Source: Paracoccus fistulariae
GTDB taxonomy: Bacteria > Pseudomonadota > Alphaproteobacteria > Rhodobacterales > Rhodobacteraceae
Length of the DNA stretch: 64,000 bases
Reading direction: 5' to 3'
Assembly: GCF_028553785.1 (NCBI RefSeq)
Contig: NZ_CP067136.1
Span: 2,850,501 to 2,914,500 of the forward strand
Below the pieces are notes generated by a model, which saw only the letters and a program-made list of their open reading frames with translations, did not search any database and was not told the origin of the DNA. Position 1 is the stretch's first letter. Each line of letters opens with the position of its first letter. The translations under genes were made by a program, and so were the position numbers. This document shows positions 19,209-29,022 of this stretch, piece after piece.

Positions 19209-21467
19209 ATGACTCAGATTCCCAGCAAGCAGCAGATATTGGATTGGGTGGCCGACCATCCCGACGCCAATTCCAAGCGCGACATCGCCAAGGCCTTTGG
19301 CATCAAGGGCGCACAGCGCATCGAATTGAAACGCCTTCTGAAAGAGCTTGAGGCCGAGGGCACGCTGGAGCGTCGCCGCCGTCACTATCTGGATGCGGAA
19401 AAGCTGCCGCCTGTGACGGTTGTGGAATTGCTGGCCCCGGACGGATCGGGCGATCTTTTCGTGCGGCCGCTGGAATGGCGGGGCGAGGGGCCGGTGCCCC
19501 GGATCCTGTACATGCCCCGGCAGAACGACCCGGCCCTGGGGCGCGGCGAACGCTTTCTGGCCCGGCTGATCGAGGTGCAGGGAGAGGATTACCAGTATCA
19601 GGCGCGTCTGATGCGGCGCATTACCGCCTCGGCCAACCGCATCACCGGGATCTTTCGCAAAGATGCCGAAGGCGGGCGTATCCTGCCCATCGACAAGGGG
19701 CAGGACAAGGAATGGCGCGTGCGCGCCGATGCCACTCTGGGCGCGGAAAATGGCGAATTGGTGCAGGCGGAACAGGCGGGGCCGAAAAACCGGCTGGGCC
19801 TGCCGCTGGCACGGATCATCGAACGGCTGGGCGATCCTTCGGCGCCGCGCGCGGTCAGCCTGATCGCGATTCATCAGCACGGCATCCCCGACGAATTCCC
19901 CGATGCCGTGATCGAAGAGGCCGAGGCGCAGAAGCCCGCCGGCATGAAGGGTCGCGACGATCTGCGCGACCTGCCGCTGGTCACGATCGACCCGGCCGAT
20001 GCCCGCGACCATGACGATGCCGTGGCCGCCGTGATCGAGGAAGACGGCGGCGCCACCATCTGGGTCGCCATTGCCGATGTGGCCTATTACGTGCGCCCCG
20101 GATCGGCGCTGGATCGCGAGGCCTGGACGCGCGGCAATTCCAGCTATTTCCCCGACCGCGTCGTGCCCATGCTGCCCGAGGCGCTGTCCGCCGATCTGTG
20201 TTCGCTGCATGAACAGGTTGACCGGGCGGTGATTGCGGTGCGGATGCGGCTGGATGCGCAGGGCAACAAGATCAGCCACAACTTTCATCGCGGCATGATG
20301 AACAGCCGCGCCAGCCTGTCCTATGAACAGGCGCAGGCGGCCGCCGATGGCAATCCCGACGATCAGACCGCGCCGCTGATGGGCAGCGTGATCAAGCCGC
20401 TTTGGCATGCCTATGAACTGCTGAAATCCGCCCGCGATCGCCGTCAGCCGCTGGATCTGGACCTGCCCGAACGCCGGATCGAACTGACCCCGGACGGGCG
20501 GGTGAAATCGGTGAATTTCCGCGAACGCTTTGACGCGCACAAACTGATCGAGGAATTCATGGTGCTGGCCAATGTCGCCGCCGCCGAAGAACTGATCCGC
20601 CGACAGCGCCCCTTGCTGTTCCGCGTCCATGAAGAGCCCAGTCAGGACAAGCTGGAGGCGCTGCGCGAGGTTGCCCAGGCCTCGGGCTTTACGCTGGCCA
20701 AGGGGCAGGTGCTGCAAACCGGCCATCTGAACCGCCTGCTGGCCCAGGCCGAGGGCAGCGATTTCGACGAGCTGATCAATATCTCGACCCTGCGATCCAT
20801 GACGCAGGCCTATTATCACCCCGAAAACTATGGGCATTTTGGGCTGGCCTTGAAAAGCTACGCGCATTTCACCTCTCCCATCCGGCGCTATTCGGACCTG
20901 ATCGTGCATCGCGCGCTGATCTCGGCCCATGGCTGGAAGGGCGGGCAGGGCGGCAAGCCGGACGGCTTGAGCGACGGCGATATGGACCGGATATCCGAAA
21001 CCGCGACGCATATTTCCGAGACCGAGCGCCGCTCGATGGCGGCAGAACGGGACACCACCGACCGCTATCTGGCGGCCTATCTGTCGGATCGCGTCGGCAC
21101 GGAAATGACCGGGCGCATCAACGGGTTGCAGCGTTTCGGCGCCTTTGTCCGGCTGGATGAAACCGGGGCCGACGGGCTTCTGCCGATCCGCGAGATCGGG
21201 CAGGAATATTTCCATTTCGATCCCGATGCGCAGATGCTGATCGGCAGCGATACCGGGCTGGAAATCGGCATTGGCCAGCGCGTGACCGTCCGCCTGTCCG
21301 AGGCAATTCCGATGACGGGTGGCCTGACGCTGGAATTGCTGGAACTGGAGGGCAAGCCCCTTCCGCGCGGCCCGCAAAAGCGCAAGGGCAAGGGGCCGAA
21401 GCGCATGTCCACGAAATCGCGCCTGGCCGAGGTTAAACGCGCCGCCAAGCGGCGGCGTAAACGCTGA
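19209..21467 (+). CDS. rnr: ribonuclease R
   Basis: 752 aa RNB-family 3'-5' exoribonuclease that degrades structured RNA. It has an N-terminal winged-helix region (QQILDWVADHPDANSKRDIA), cold-shock domains, and an RNB core with DPADARDHDDAVAAVIEE (the catalytic Asp cluster) and YGHFGLALKSYAHFTSPIRR. A C-terminal S1 domain follows (MTGRINGLQRFGAFVRLDET), then a basic tail rich in Lys/Arg. Length is close to proteobacterial RNase R. The divergent or convergent neighbours give no special context. Confidence 0.96.
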   Translation: MTQIPSKQQILDWVADHPDANSKRDIAKAFGIKGAQRIELKRLLKELEAEGTLERRRRHYLDAEKLPPVTVVELLAPDGSGDLFVRPLEWRGEGPVPRILYMPRQNDPALGRGERFLARLIEVQGEDYQYQARLMRRITASANRITGIFRKDAEGGRILPIDKGQDKEWRVRADATLGAENGELVQAEQAGPKNRLGLPLARIIERLGDPSAPRAVSLIAIHQHGIPDEFPDAVIEEAEAQKPAGMKGRDDLRDLPLVTIDPADARDHDDAVAAVIEEDGGATIWVAIADVAYYVRPGSALDREAWTRGNSSYFPDRVVPMLPEALSADLCSLHEQVDRAVIAVRMRLDAQGNKISHNFHRGMMNSRASLSYEQAQAAADGNPDDQTAPLMGSVIKPLWHAYELLKSARDRRQPLDLDLPERRIELTPDGRVKSVNFRERFDAHKLIEEFMVLANVAAAEELIRRQRPLLFRVHEEPSQDKLEALREVAQASGFTLAKGQVLQTGHLNRLLAQAEGSDFDELINISTLRSMTQAYYHPENYGHFGLALKSYAHFTSPIRRYSDLIVHRALISAHGWKGGQGGKPDGLSDGDMDRISETATHISETERRSMAAERDTTDRYLAAYLSDRVGTEMTGRINGLQRFGAFVRLDETGADGLLPIREIGQEYFHFDPDAQMLIGSDTGLEIGIGQRVTVRLSEAIPMTGGLTLELLELEGKPLPRGPQKRKGKGPKRMSTKSRLAEVKRAAKRRRKR

Positions 21468-21495
21468 CGGCTTCCCCGATATCGGGGCAATGAAA

Positions 21496-21521
21496 ATGGC
21501 GGGGCATATCGGCCCCGCCAT
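21496..21521. terminator. hairpin between convergent rnr and SCFA permease genes
   Basis: ATGGCGGGGC and GCCCCGCCAT pair as a 10-bp stem with a 6-nt loop. A second short palindrome (ccccgatatcgggg) lies just upstream. Located between two convergent genes, it probably serves both strands. It lacks a long U-tract. Confidence 0.5.
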
Positions 21522-21537
21522 CCGCTTCGATGATCGC

Positions 21538-22851
21538 TTACAGCAGCAGCAACAGCCCACCGATCACGATGCCGGTGACCAGCAATTGCACGACGCAAAA
21601 GCCCATGATGTCACGCGCTTTTAGCCCGGCAATCCCCAGCATCGGCAGCGCCCAGAAGGGCTGCAGCAGGTTGGTCCAGGCATCGCCCCAGGCGACACCC
21701 ATCGCCACGCGCGCATAATCCGCGCCCAGGGCCTCGGCCGCGGGCAGCATGACCGGCGCCTGCACCGCCCATTGCCCGCCGCCCGAAGGCACGAAGACAT
21801 TGACGATGCCCGCGCTGATGAAGCTCCAGAAGGGCAGCGTCTGCGCCGATGAGATCGAGACGAACCATTCCGACAGCGAGGCCGCCAGCCCGCTTTGGAT
21901 CATGATCGCCATGATGCCTGCATAGAAGGGGAACTGGATCACGATGCCCGCGCCACCGCGCACGGCCTCATCCAGCGCCGCCAGCAGGCTGCGCGCGGTG
22001 CCGTGACACAGGATGCCGACAAAGAGGAACAGGAAGTTCACCACATTCAGGTTCAGCCCGCCGCCGCCGATGAAATAAAGCGCCAGCCAGATCAGGCCGG
22101 GAATGCCGATCAGCCACATCAGAACGCGGCTGTTTTCCAGCCGCTCGGCCGGGGTGGGGTGCTGGCTCATTGGCGCGGGCCTGCCCTGATCGGCCAGTTT
22201 CGCCGGATCGATCAGGACCTGCTCATCCTCCAGCGGGATCATCAGCCGGTTGACCAGCGGCACCGCGATCAGCACGGCCAGCACGATCACCAGATTCCAG
22301 GGCGCGAAGATGGTGTCCGATGTCGGGATTACGCCGATCTGCGCCTGCGAAAAATGGTCCGGCGTCGCGATGGTCAGCGGGACCGAGCCTGACAATCCGC
22401 CATGCCAGATCACAAAGCCCGAATAGGCCGAGGCGACCAGCAGCCGGTAGTCGACCTTGACCTGACGGGCGACCTCCTTGGCGAAGATCGCGCCCACCAC
22501 AAGGCCAAAGCCCCAGTTCAACCAGCTTGCCGCCAGCGATACCAGCGACACGAGGATGATGGCGGATCCGCGGCTGCTGGCCAGTCCGGCGATGCTTTGC
22601 AGGATTTTCCGCACCGGCGGAGAACTGGCCAGAATGAAGCCCGTGACCAGCACCAGCAGCATCTGCATGGAAAAGGACAGCAGCGCCCAGAAGCCATCGC
22701 CCCACATCTGGATCAGCGCGATCGGGGACGTGCCTTGCGTGGCGATGGCGGCAATGGCGGCAACCAGCGTCAGAACGATCACGAAGATGAACGGATCTGG
22801 CAGCCATCGCTCCATCAATTTGGTCGCGGGGCGGGAAAGTACTCGTAACAC
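21538..22851 (-). CDS. atoE: short-chain fatty acid permease, AtoE/TIGR00366 family
   Basis: 437 aa from a GTG at 22851, chosen because a perfect AGGAGG lies just upstream and because the longer frame adds 64 atypical residues. About ten or more membrane helices are present. MERWLPDPFIFVIVLTLVAA, WLNWGFGLVVGAIFAKEVAR and GFVIWHGGLSGSVPLTIATP are typical of AtoE, with FVPSGGGQWAVQAPVM near the C-terminus. AtoE-type proteins import butyrate or acetoacetate; the substrate here is inferred. This would fit the phaA/phaB and mcd genes nearby. Confidence 0.85.
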   Translation of the reverse strand: MLRVLSRPATKLMERWLPDPFIFVIVLTLVAAIAAIATQGTSPIALIQMWGDGFWALLSFSMQMLLVLVTGFILASSPPVRKILQSIAGLASSRGSAIILVSLVSLAASWLNWGFGLVVGAIFAKEVARQVKVDYRLLVASAYSGFVIWHGGLSGSVPLTIATPDHFSQAQIGVIPTSDTIFAPWNLVIVLAVLIAVPLVNRLMIPLEDEQVLIDPAKLADQGRPAPMSQHPTPAERLENSRVLMWLIGIPGLIWLALYFIGGGGLNLNVVNFLFLFVGILCHGTARSLLAALDEAVRGGAGIVIQFPFYAGIMAIMIQSGLAASLSEWFVSISSAQTLPFWSFISAGIVNVFVPSGGGQWAVQAPVMLPAAEALGADYARVAMGVAWGDAWTNLLQPFWALPMLGIAGLKARDIMGFCVVQLLVTGIVIGGLLLLL

Positions 22852-22962
22852 TGCATCCTCCTCAGTCAGTATTTTTCTGAAGGCTGAGGCGGAAGTAGGG
22901 AAAGTGCAACCCGGGATCAGTAATATAGCGCCGGGGTTATCCCGGTCCTGTGCCGGGTATCG

Positions 22963-22987
22963 CGGGGCCGCCGCAGTGGCGGCCCCG
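22963..22987 (-). terminator. GC hairpin downstream of the T1SS adaptor gene
   Basis: CGGGGCCGCC and GGCGGCCCCG form a perfect 10-bp stem with a 5-nt loop, 7 nt beyond the adaptor stop codon on the minus strand. No U-tract follows, so it is a probable rather than certain terminator. Confidence 0.5.
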
Positions 22988-22993
22988 ACAGGG

Positions 22994-24553
22994 TCAATTG
23001 TCGCGGAAGGCGCGGTTGAAGTAATCGGCCATCGGCTTGACAAGATAGGCCATCGGGCTGCGCTCGCCCGTCTGGATATAGACCTCGACCGGCATGCCGG
23101 GGATCAGGGCCAGCCCGTCCAGCTTCTCAAGCTCTTCCGGTGCGATTGTGACCTCGGCGCGGTAATAGGGCATCTGCGTGGCCTCATCCATCAGCGCATC
23201 GGCCGAGACGCGCAGCAGCGTGCCGTCGATCTCGGGCGTCGTGCGTGAGGAGAAGGCCGAAAAGCGCAGCACGACTTCCTGACCTGGATGGATCTCATCG
23301 ACATGAATCGTCTGCACACGCGCGCCGATCACCAGCGGCCGGTCCTGCGGGATCAGGTAAAGCAGCGGATCTGCCGGGCGCACGACCGAGCGGGGCGTGG
23401 TGACCTGCATGTTATAGACGATCCCGGCCACCGGGGCGCGGATGTCCAGACGGTTGATCTGTTCGATCAGGCCGCGCCGCCGTTCCGCCAGTTCCAATTC
23501 GCGATAGCCCAGCTCTCGCAATTCGGTCTCGGCCTCTTCGCGGCGCTCTGATCCAAGGCGAAGGCGCTGGATTTCCAGTTCGGTCTGACGCGTCTCGGCC
23601 GAGGCGCGGCTGGCGTTCAATTCGCCAAGCTGACCGTCCAGACGAACGGCTTCCCGCTGCAGGGCCAGAACGCGCGACGCCTGCGCAAGACCGCGTTCGA
23701 ACAGCGATTCCTGATCTTCAAGCTCTTCACCGATCAATTCGCGCTGCCGCGCGAGGGCCGCGATCTGCGCGTCGATGCCCTCGACCTGCTTTTCGACCTG
23801 TTCGGACTGTTTCTCAAGCTGCTCTATGGATTTATGCAGCGTATCGCCGCGCTTTTCGAACAGGTTCCGCTGACCGGTGATCAGATCGGCGACCTGCTGA
23901 CGGGTCTTCGCGACCTCGACCACCTCTTCGGGGAAGGTCAGGGTTTCGATATCGTTCCGCTCGGCCTCAAGACGGCCGCGACGGGCGAGGATTTCGAAAT
24001 ATTGCCCTTCGACGATGGCCAGTTCGGTTTGCAGCAGGGTGCCATCCAACTGGATCAGCAATTGCCCCGCTTCGACCTCGGCGCCATCCTTGACCTCGAT
24101 CTTCTCGACCACGCCGCCATCGGGATGCTGGACGACCTGCCGTTGCTGTTCGACCTCGACCTGGCCGCTGGCGACGACGGCGCCGGCGATCTGGCTGGTC
24201 ATGGCCCACAGGAAGAAGCCGCCGAACAGCACGAATACCGCGACGAAGCCGACGATCAACGCGGTCCGGCTGGACCAGCGATTCGGATCGGGCGGCGTGA
24301 TCGGGGGCGGCGGTGGAGGAGGAGAGGCCGCTTGCGTGGGTTGGGTCGGGCTGATCTTGCCCAGCGGTGTGCCCGCGCCCGCGGCCTTCTTCTCGGCTGT
24401 TGAGGCGGCGGGGGCCGCTTCGCCCTGTGCGGGCAGGGGCGGGCCGATGCGGCTGGAGAAAAGCCCCGTTTGCGGACGAGAGGGCTGCTTGGGGGCTGGC
24501 GCGTCGCCATTGGCCTTGGCCGGGCTGTCGCCCTTGCGGTCTTCGTCGCTCAC
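22994..24553 (-). CDS. type I secretion periplasmic adaptor (HlyD family)
   Basis: 519 aa from a GTG at 24553 that overlaps the ABC gene stop (GTGA). A cytoplasmic, Pro/Ala-rich, apparently disordered segment of about 95 residues contains a run of eight prolines. It precedes the single membrane helix (TALIVGFVAVFVLFGGFFLW). The biotinyl-lipoyl-like hairpin (VVQHPDGGVVEKIEVKDGAE), a long periplasmic coiled coil and the C-terminal RAEVTIAPEELEKLDGLALI with LIPGMPVEVYIQTGERS follow. These are the features of HlyD/PrtE-type adaptors that bridge the ABC exporter to TolC. No TolC or RTX substrate gene is adjacent. Confidence 0.92.
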   Translation of the reverse strand: MSDEDRKGDSPAKANGDAPAPKQPSRPQTGLFSSRIGPPLPAQGEAAPAASTAEKKAAGAGTPLGKISPTQPTQAASPPPPPPPITPPDPNRWSSRTALIVGFVAVFVLFGGFFLWAMTSQIAGAVVASGQVEVEQQRQVVQHPDGGVVEKIEVKDGAEVEAGQLLIQLDGTLLQTELAIVEGQYFEILARRGRLEAERNDIETLTFPEEVVEVAKTRQQVADLITGQRNLFEKRGDTLHKSIEQLEKQSEQVEKQVEGIDAQIAALARQRELIGEELEDQESLFERGLAQASRVLALQREAVRLDGQLGELNASRASAETRQTELEIQRLRLGSERREEAETELRELGYRELELAERRRGLIEQINRLDIRAPVAGIVYNMQVTTPRSVVRPADPLLYLIPQDRPLVIGARVQTIHVDEIHPGQEVVLRFSAFSSRTTPEIDGTLLRVSADALMDEATQMPYYRAEVTIAPEELEKLDGLALIPGMPVEVYIQTGERSPMAYLVKPMADYFNRAFRDN

Positions 24554-26301
24554 GACACGCCTCCTGCTTTGCCGGCTTCCTGCGCCTTCATGATCTGTTG
24601 CGAGTTCTGAACCATTTCCTGCAAGACCTTGTCACGTGGCCCGAAGGCGCGCCGCATTCCCTGCTCCATGACCAGCAACACCTCGCATTCATTGATGGCC
24701 GCGGGGCGGTGGGCCATGATGATGACGACGCCGCCCTGCGCCTTGACGCGGCGAATTGCGGCATTCAGCGCCTCTGAACCCTGATTGTCGAGATTCGAGT
24801 TCGGTTCATCCAGCACCAGCAGCACCGGATCGGGATAAAGCGCGCGGGCCAGGCCGATTCGCTGGATCTGGCCGCCGGACAGGCGACCGATGCTTTGGCT
24901 GATCCGGGTGTCATAGCCATTGGGCAGGTCCAGGATCATCTGATGCGCGGCCGCCGCCTGCGCGGCACGAACGACGCGTTCGGGGTCGGGTTCGGGCGAC
25001 AGCCGGGCGATGTTTTCGGCGATGGTGCCGTCGAAAAGCGTCACCTGCTGCGGCAGATAGCCGATCAGATTGCCCAGCACATCCGGATCATATTGATCCA
25101 GCGTCGCGCCGCCCAGCCGGATCGTTCCGGCACCCACTGGCCATGCACCGATCAGCGCCCGCGCCAGCGTGGATTTACCCGCGCCCGAGGGGCCGATGAC
25201 GCCAAGCGCCTGCCCGGGGCCGACGCCAAAGGTCACATTGCGAACCGTCGCATTGTTCTGACCCGGAGGCGCCACGCTGAGCTGGCGAACCTCCAGTTGC
25301 GCCTCGGGGCGGGGCAGGGGTGTCAGTTGCGCCTGTTGCGGCTGTTTGGACAGCAGGTTGGCCAAACGGGCCCAGGCGTCCTGTGCCCCCTGGATCATCG
25401 GCCAGCCGCCAACGATCTGTTCAATCGGCGCCAGCGCACGGCCCATCATGATGGAGCTGGCAATCATCGCGCCGGGCGTTATTTCCTGTTGCAGCACCAG
25501 CCAGGCACCGGCGGCCAGCAGCGCGCTTTGCAGGAACAGGCGGAAGCTTTTGGAAAACACCGTGAAGCCCGAGGCGACATCGGCGCCCTTCACGGCCTGC
25601 TCTTGCGCCTCGGCCCGGGCCTTGCGCCAGCGGGTATAGGTGGCGCCGCGCATGCCCAGGGCGCTGATCACCTCGCCCTCGTCGCGATACAGATCGGCCA
25701 TGCGCTGCGCCTGCGCCGAATAGGCGTTCGACTGCTGCAGCGGTGCCTTGCTCAGCATCCGGTTGGCGAAGGTCGAGACCACAAGGATGCCGCCGCCAAT
25801 GGTGGCCACGACCCCCAGGAAGGGGTGGAAGATATAGACGGCCGCAAGGAACAGCGGTGCCCAGGGCAGGTCGAAGATCGCCAGGATCACCGGCGATCCG
25901 ATCAGCCGCTGGACGGCGTCCAGATCGCGCAGACCGCTGGCCGTTGCGGCCGATTCGTCGCCGCTGACCGCGCCTTCGCGCAGGGCGGCGGTGAAGACAC
26001 GGCCTTCCAGACGGTCCTGAAACCGGGCGGCAACGCGCTGCATCACCCGGGTCCGGATCAGATCGACAACCCCCATCAGCAGGAACAGGAAAACGACCAG
26101 CACGAACAGCGCGGTCAGCGTTTCCACCGAACGAGAGCCAAGCACCCGGTCATAGACCTGCAGCATGAACAGCGGGCCGGTCAGCATCAGCAGGTTGACG
26201 ATGGCCGAGAAGACAGCGATCGACAGAAACAGGCGACTGCCGATCGATCGCGCCTGTCGTAATTCCTTGAGGCCCTGGTGATTGGCCGGTGGCTTACTCA
26301 T
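24550..26301 (-). CDS. type I secretion ABC transporter, permease/ATPase
   Basis: 583 aa. The N-terminal membrane domain (from LFLSIAVFSAIVNLLMLTGP) lacks a C39 peptidase, as in PrtD-like exporters. The ATPase domain has Walker A (GPSGAGKSTLARAL), the signature LSGGQIQRIGLARALYPDP, Walker B (VLLVLDEP) and the H-loop (IMAHRPAAI). It exports a C-terminally signalled protein through the adaptor at 22994 and an outer-membrane TolC. The substrate is not encoded alongside. Together the two genes form an operon read right to left. Confidence 0.93.
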   Translation of the reverse strand: MSKPPANHQGLKELRQARSIGSRLFLSIAVFSAIVNLLMLTGPLFMLQVYDRVLGSRSVETLTALFVLVVFLFLLMGVVDLIRTRVMQRVAARFQDRLEGRVFTAALREGAVSGDESAATASGLRDLDAVQRLIGSPVILAIFDLPWAPLFLAAVYIFHPFLGVVATIGGGILVVSTFANRMLSKAPLQQSNAYSAQAQRMADLYRDEGEVISALGMRGATYTRWRKARAEAQEQAVKGADVASGFTVFSKSFRLFLQSALLAAGAWLVLQQEITPGAMIASSIMMGRALAPIEQIVGGWPMIQGAQDAWARLANLLSKQPQQAQLTPLPRPEAQLEVRQLSVAPPGQNNATVRNVTFGVGPGQALGVIGPSGAGKSTLARALIGAWPVGAGTIRLGGATLDQYDPDVLGNLIGYLPQQVTLFDGTIAENIARLSPEPDPERVVRAAQAAAAHQMILDLPNGYDTRISQSIGRLSGGQIQRIGLARALYPDPVLLVLDEPNSNLDNQGSEALNAAIRRVKAQGGVVIIMAHRPAAINECEVLLVMEQGMRRAFGPRDKVLQEMVQNSQQIMKAQEAGKAGGVS

Positions 26302-26742
26302 TGGTTAAGCGTCCTTGTTGTTCCTTGGCCGGACATCTGTCGCATTGAAATCTGGGTGACAGCGTTCCCGTATGCATCTTCTCAGTCCACGTCCCGTCCG
26401 GTCTTATAGCGTCGTATATAGAAAAATTCAGTAAAGCCTAAGCCGACTAGCTCACATCTTCGAAGCAAATCGCCAATATAGAGAATGAGACAGGCGATCA
26501 AACATTTGTTGTCGGGTCTATGCAGGAAGACAGGTACAGGCAAGGATGCGCCAAGCGCGGATGCGCCGGGCGACTGATTTTCACGGTTTTTTGTGGATTT
26601 TGAGGCCGGATCGCAGATGCGCGGAACCCAAGCGGGCCTGGCCGTCGCGGCAGGAAACGGGCTTTTGCAACCAGAGCGCCTGGTGCCGGGGCGGATGATC
26701 GCCTGTGACGATCACCCGCTTGTCGTCGTCGCGCCGGGCGGA
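26302..26742. other. 441-bp intergenic region between T1SS and PBP genes
   Basis: No open frame here looks like a protein on either strand. The part nearest the ABC gene (about 26400-26490) is AT-richer than its surroundings and is the likely place for the T1SS promoter. On the PBP side, about 26691-26716 holds an imperfect inverted repeat (gcggatgatcg against cgatcacccgc) that could end PBP transcripts. No RTX gene or attachment site is seen. Confidence 0.5.
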
Positions 26743-29022
26743 TCAGTTTCCACCCAGGATTCCGTTCAGCGCGCGTGTCAGCGCATCGTCCGAATTGGCC
26801 TCGGTGCTGCTGCCCGGGGTGCGCGGTGCGGTGGGCGCGTCCCCATTCGCGGGCGGCTGGCCGCCCTGACCCGAGCTGTTGATGACCCCTGCCAGCGCCG
26901 CCGCCAGCGGATCATCCGCCGAACCAGAGGTCACGACCTTGGGGCCGCCATTATCGCCCGACAGGATGATACCGCTGCCATCGGGGGACACCGTCGAAAG
27001 CGGCAGTTCCGGCAGACCTTCATGGATATCGGTCATCACCGCCTGCCAGATCTCGGCCGGCAGACCGCCGCCGGTCACGCCTTTCAGCGGCGTATTGTCG
27101 TCATAGCCCATCCAGACGCCGGTGACATATTGTTCGGAAAAGCCCACGAACCAGGCGTCGCGATAGCTGCTGGTGGTTCCGGTCTTGCCTGCGACCGGGC
27201 GGCTGCCCATCTTGGCGCGCCCGCCAGTGCCGCTGTCGATCACCTGCTGCATCATATAGATCAGCTGACCCGCCGCGCGCTGGCTGATCACCCGCGCGCC
27301 CAGACCGCCGGCCTGTCCCATCAGCGGCTGATCGTCGCCCTTGATGCGCAGCTCGATCAGGCCATAGGGCGCGACCGAGGTGCCGCCATTGCGGATCCCG
27401 GCATAAGAGCCGGTCAGTTCCAGCAGCGTCGCCTCGGACGCGCCAAGGCCAAGTGACGGGCTGGTGGTCAGATTGCTGACGATGCCGAAATCATGCGCGA
27501 CGCGGCGCACGGCCTCGCGGCCAACCGCCTCTTGCAGGCGAATCGTCGCCGTGTTCAGCGATTTCTTGAGCGCCGTGGTCAGGCTGACGCTGCCATAGAA
27601 ACGGCGGGTATAGTTCTTGGGCGACCAGCTGCGCCCGCCCGGAATGCGGATGGTCAGCGGCCCGTCCTCGATCATCGTCGAGGGGGAATAGCCCGCCTCA
27701 AGCGCGGCCGCGTAAACGAAGGGTTTGAAGCTGGATCCGGTCTGGCGCTTGGCCTGAATGGCGCGGTTGAAGACGCCGTTCACCGTGGTGTCGCGCCCGC
27801 CGATCATGGCGCGGACCGCGCCATCGGCCGACATGACGACGACGGCAGCCTCGGCCTTGCTGCCCGGCGCGACCTTTTCGTCAAAGACCCGCTTCAACGC
27901 GCGTTCTGCGGCGCGCTGAATGCGCTGGTCGAAGGTGGTGCGGATGGTGACATCCTCGGTGGTTTCGCTGGTCAGGAAGCCGGGACCGGTTTCCATGACC
28001 CAATCCGCAAAATACCCCCCGGCCCGCGCTGCGGCGGCCTGTGACAGCACGGCGGGATGGGCGCGGGCCTGCGCGACCTCTTCATCGGTCAGGTAATCCT
28101 GTTCGCCCATCAGACCCAGAATCACATTCGCACGGTCCTGCGACCGCTGCAGATTGGCGGTTGGTGCGTAATAGCTGGGCGCCTTCAGCAGCCCTGCCAG
28201 CATCGCGGCCTCGGAGGCATTCACATCCGAAGCCGGCTTGTTGAAGTAACGCTGGCTTGCAGCCTCGAACCCGCGCGCACCGGCGCCCAGATAGGAGCGG
28301 TTCATATAGATGTTGAGGATGTCATCCTTGGAATATTTGGCCTCCAGCGCGAAAGAGTAAGGCACTTCCTTGATCTTGCGCCACAGCGAGCCGACGCGGC
28401 AATCCTGTTCGAATTCCGCCTCGTTCTTCCAGCGGATCGGGTCGAAAGTTTCGCCCAGACAAAGCAGTTTCGCGACCTGCTGGGTGATGGTCGAACCACC
28501 GTTCCCCTCAAGCGCGCCGCGGCCTTCGGCCAGGTTGATCTTGATGGCGCTGGCGATGCCGCGCGGGCTGATGCCCATATGGCCATAAAAGCGACGGTCC
28601 TCGGTCGAGATCACGGCCTCTTTCAGAACCGGCGCGATCCTGTCGCTGGAGACTGTTCCGAACGTCTCGCCCCGCCAGGCAAAGACGTCGCCGCGATTGT
28701 CCAGCATCGTGACCGAACCGCGTGCGCGGGCGTCGAACAGATCCTCGGGTTCGGGCAGGCTGGCATAGTAATAGGCCGTCGCGCCGCCCACGATCAGCAG
28801 CACCACCATGGCCAGCCGCCAGAACGAGCCCCAGATGATCCGCCAGATCAGGTTGACCGTCCCCACGATCGACCGCACAACGACGTTTCCGCGCGGCTTC
28901 TGCTTGTGCCGACGAACCGTCGAGGATTTCGTCTCTTTCGTCTTCTGCGTCGGTGCCAGATTGCGTTTTTCGGCAACGGGGCTGCGGCCCGTGCGCTTCG
29001 GAGTGCCGGTCGGTCGTTTCAT
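26743..29022 (-). CDS. bifunctional penicillin-binding protein 1A-type (transglycosylase/transpeptidase)
   Basis: 759 aa. A basic N-terminal cytoplasmic tail (about 60 residues) is followed by one membrane helix (FWRLAMVVLLIVGGATAYYY). The GT51 domain has STEDRRFYGHMG and GNGGSTITQQVAKLL with the catalytic glutamate. The transpeptidase domain has TGSSFKPF (nucleophile Ser), SLNTA and VAGKTGTTSSYRDAW. It polymerises and cross-links peptidoglycan in the periplasm. The C-terminus is a low-complexity tail (GGQPPANGDAPTAPRTPGSS). An expanded region within GT51 (GETFDPIRWKNEAEFEQDCR) is unusual. No signal peptide is needed. Confidence 0.93.
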   Translation of the reverse strand: MKRPTGTPKRTGRSPVAEKRNLAPTQKTKETKSSTVRRHKQKPRGNVVVRSIVGTVNLIWRIIWGSFWRLAMVVLLIVGGATAYYYASLPEPEDLFDARARGSVTMLDNRGDVFAWRGETFGTVSSDRIAPVLKEAVISTEDRRFYGHMGISPRGIASAIKINLAEGRGALEGNGGSTITQQVAKLLCLGETFDPIRWKNEAEFEQDCRVGSLWRKIKEVPYSFALEAKYSKDDILNIYMNRSYLGAGARGFEAASQRYFNKPASDVNASEAAMLAGLLKAPSYYAPTANLQRSQDRANVILGLMGEQDYLTDEEVAQARAHPAVLSQAAAARAGGYFADWVMETGPGFLTSETTEDVTIRTTFDQRIQRAAERALKRVFDEKVAPGSKAEAAVVVMSADGAVRAMIGGRDTTVNGVFNRAIQAKRQTGSSFKPFVYAAALEAGYSPSTMIEDGPLTIRIPGGRSWSPKNYTRRFYGSVSLTTALKKSLNTATIRLQEAVGREAVRRVAHDFGIVSNLTTSPSLGLGASEATLLELTGSYAGIRNGGTSVAPYGLIELRIKGDDQPLMGQAGGLGARVISQRAAGQLIYMMQQVIDSGTGGRAKMGSRPVAGKTGTTSSYRDAWFVGFSEQYVTGVWMGYDDNTPLKGVTGGGLPAEIWQAVMTDIHEGLPELPLSTVSPDGSGIILSGDNGGPKVVTSGSADDPLAAALAGVINSSGQGGQPPANGDAPTAPRTPGSSTEANSDDALTRALNGILGGN

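Noticed and set aside
26593..27456. Plus-strand open frame over the PBP gene end
   Set aside because: It is a shadow of the minus-strand PBP gene. The intergenic part has no plausible ribosome site or domain.
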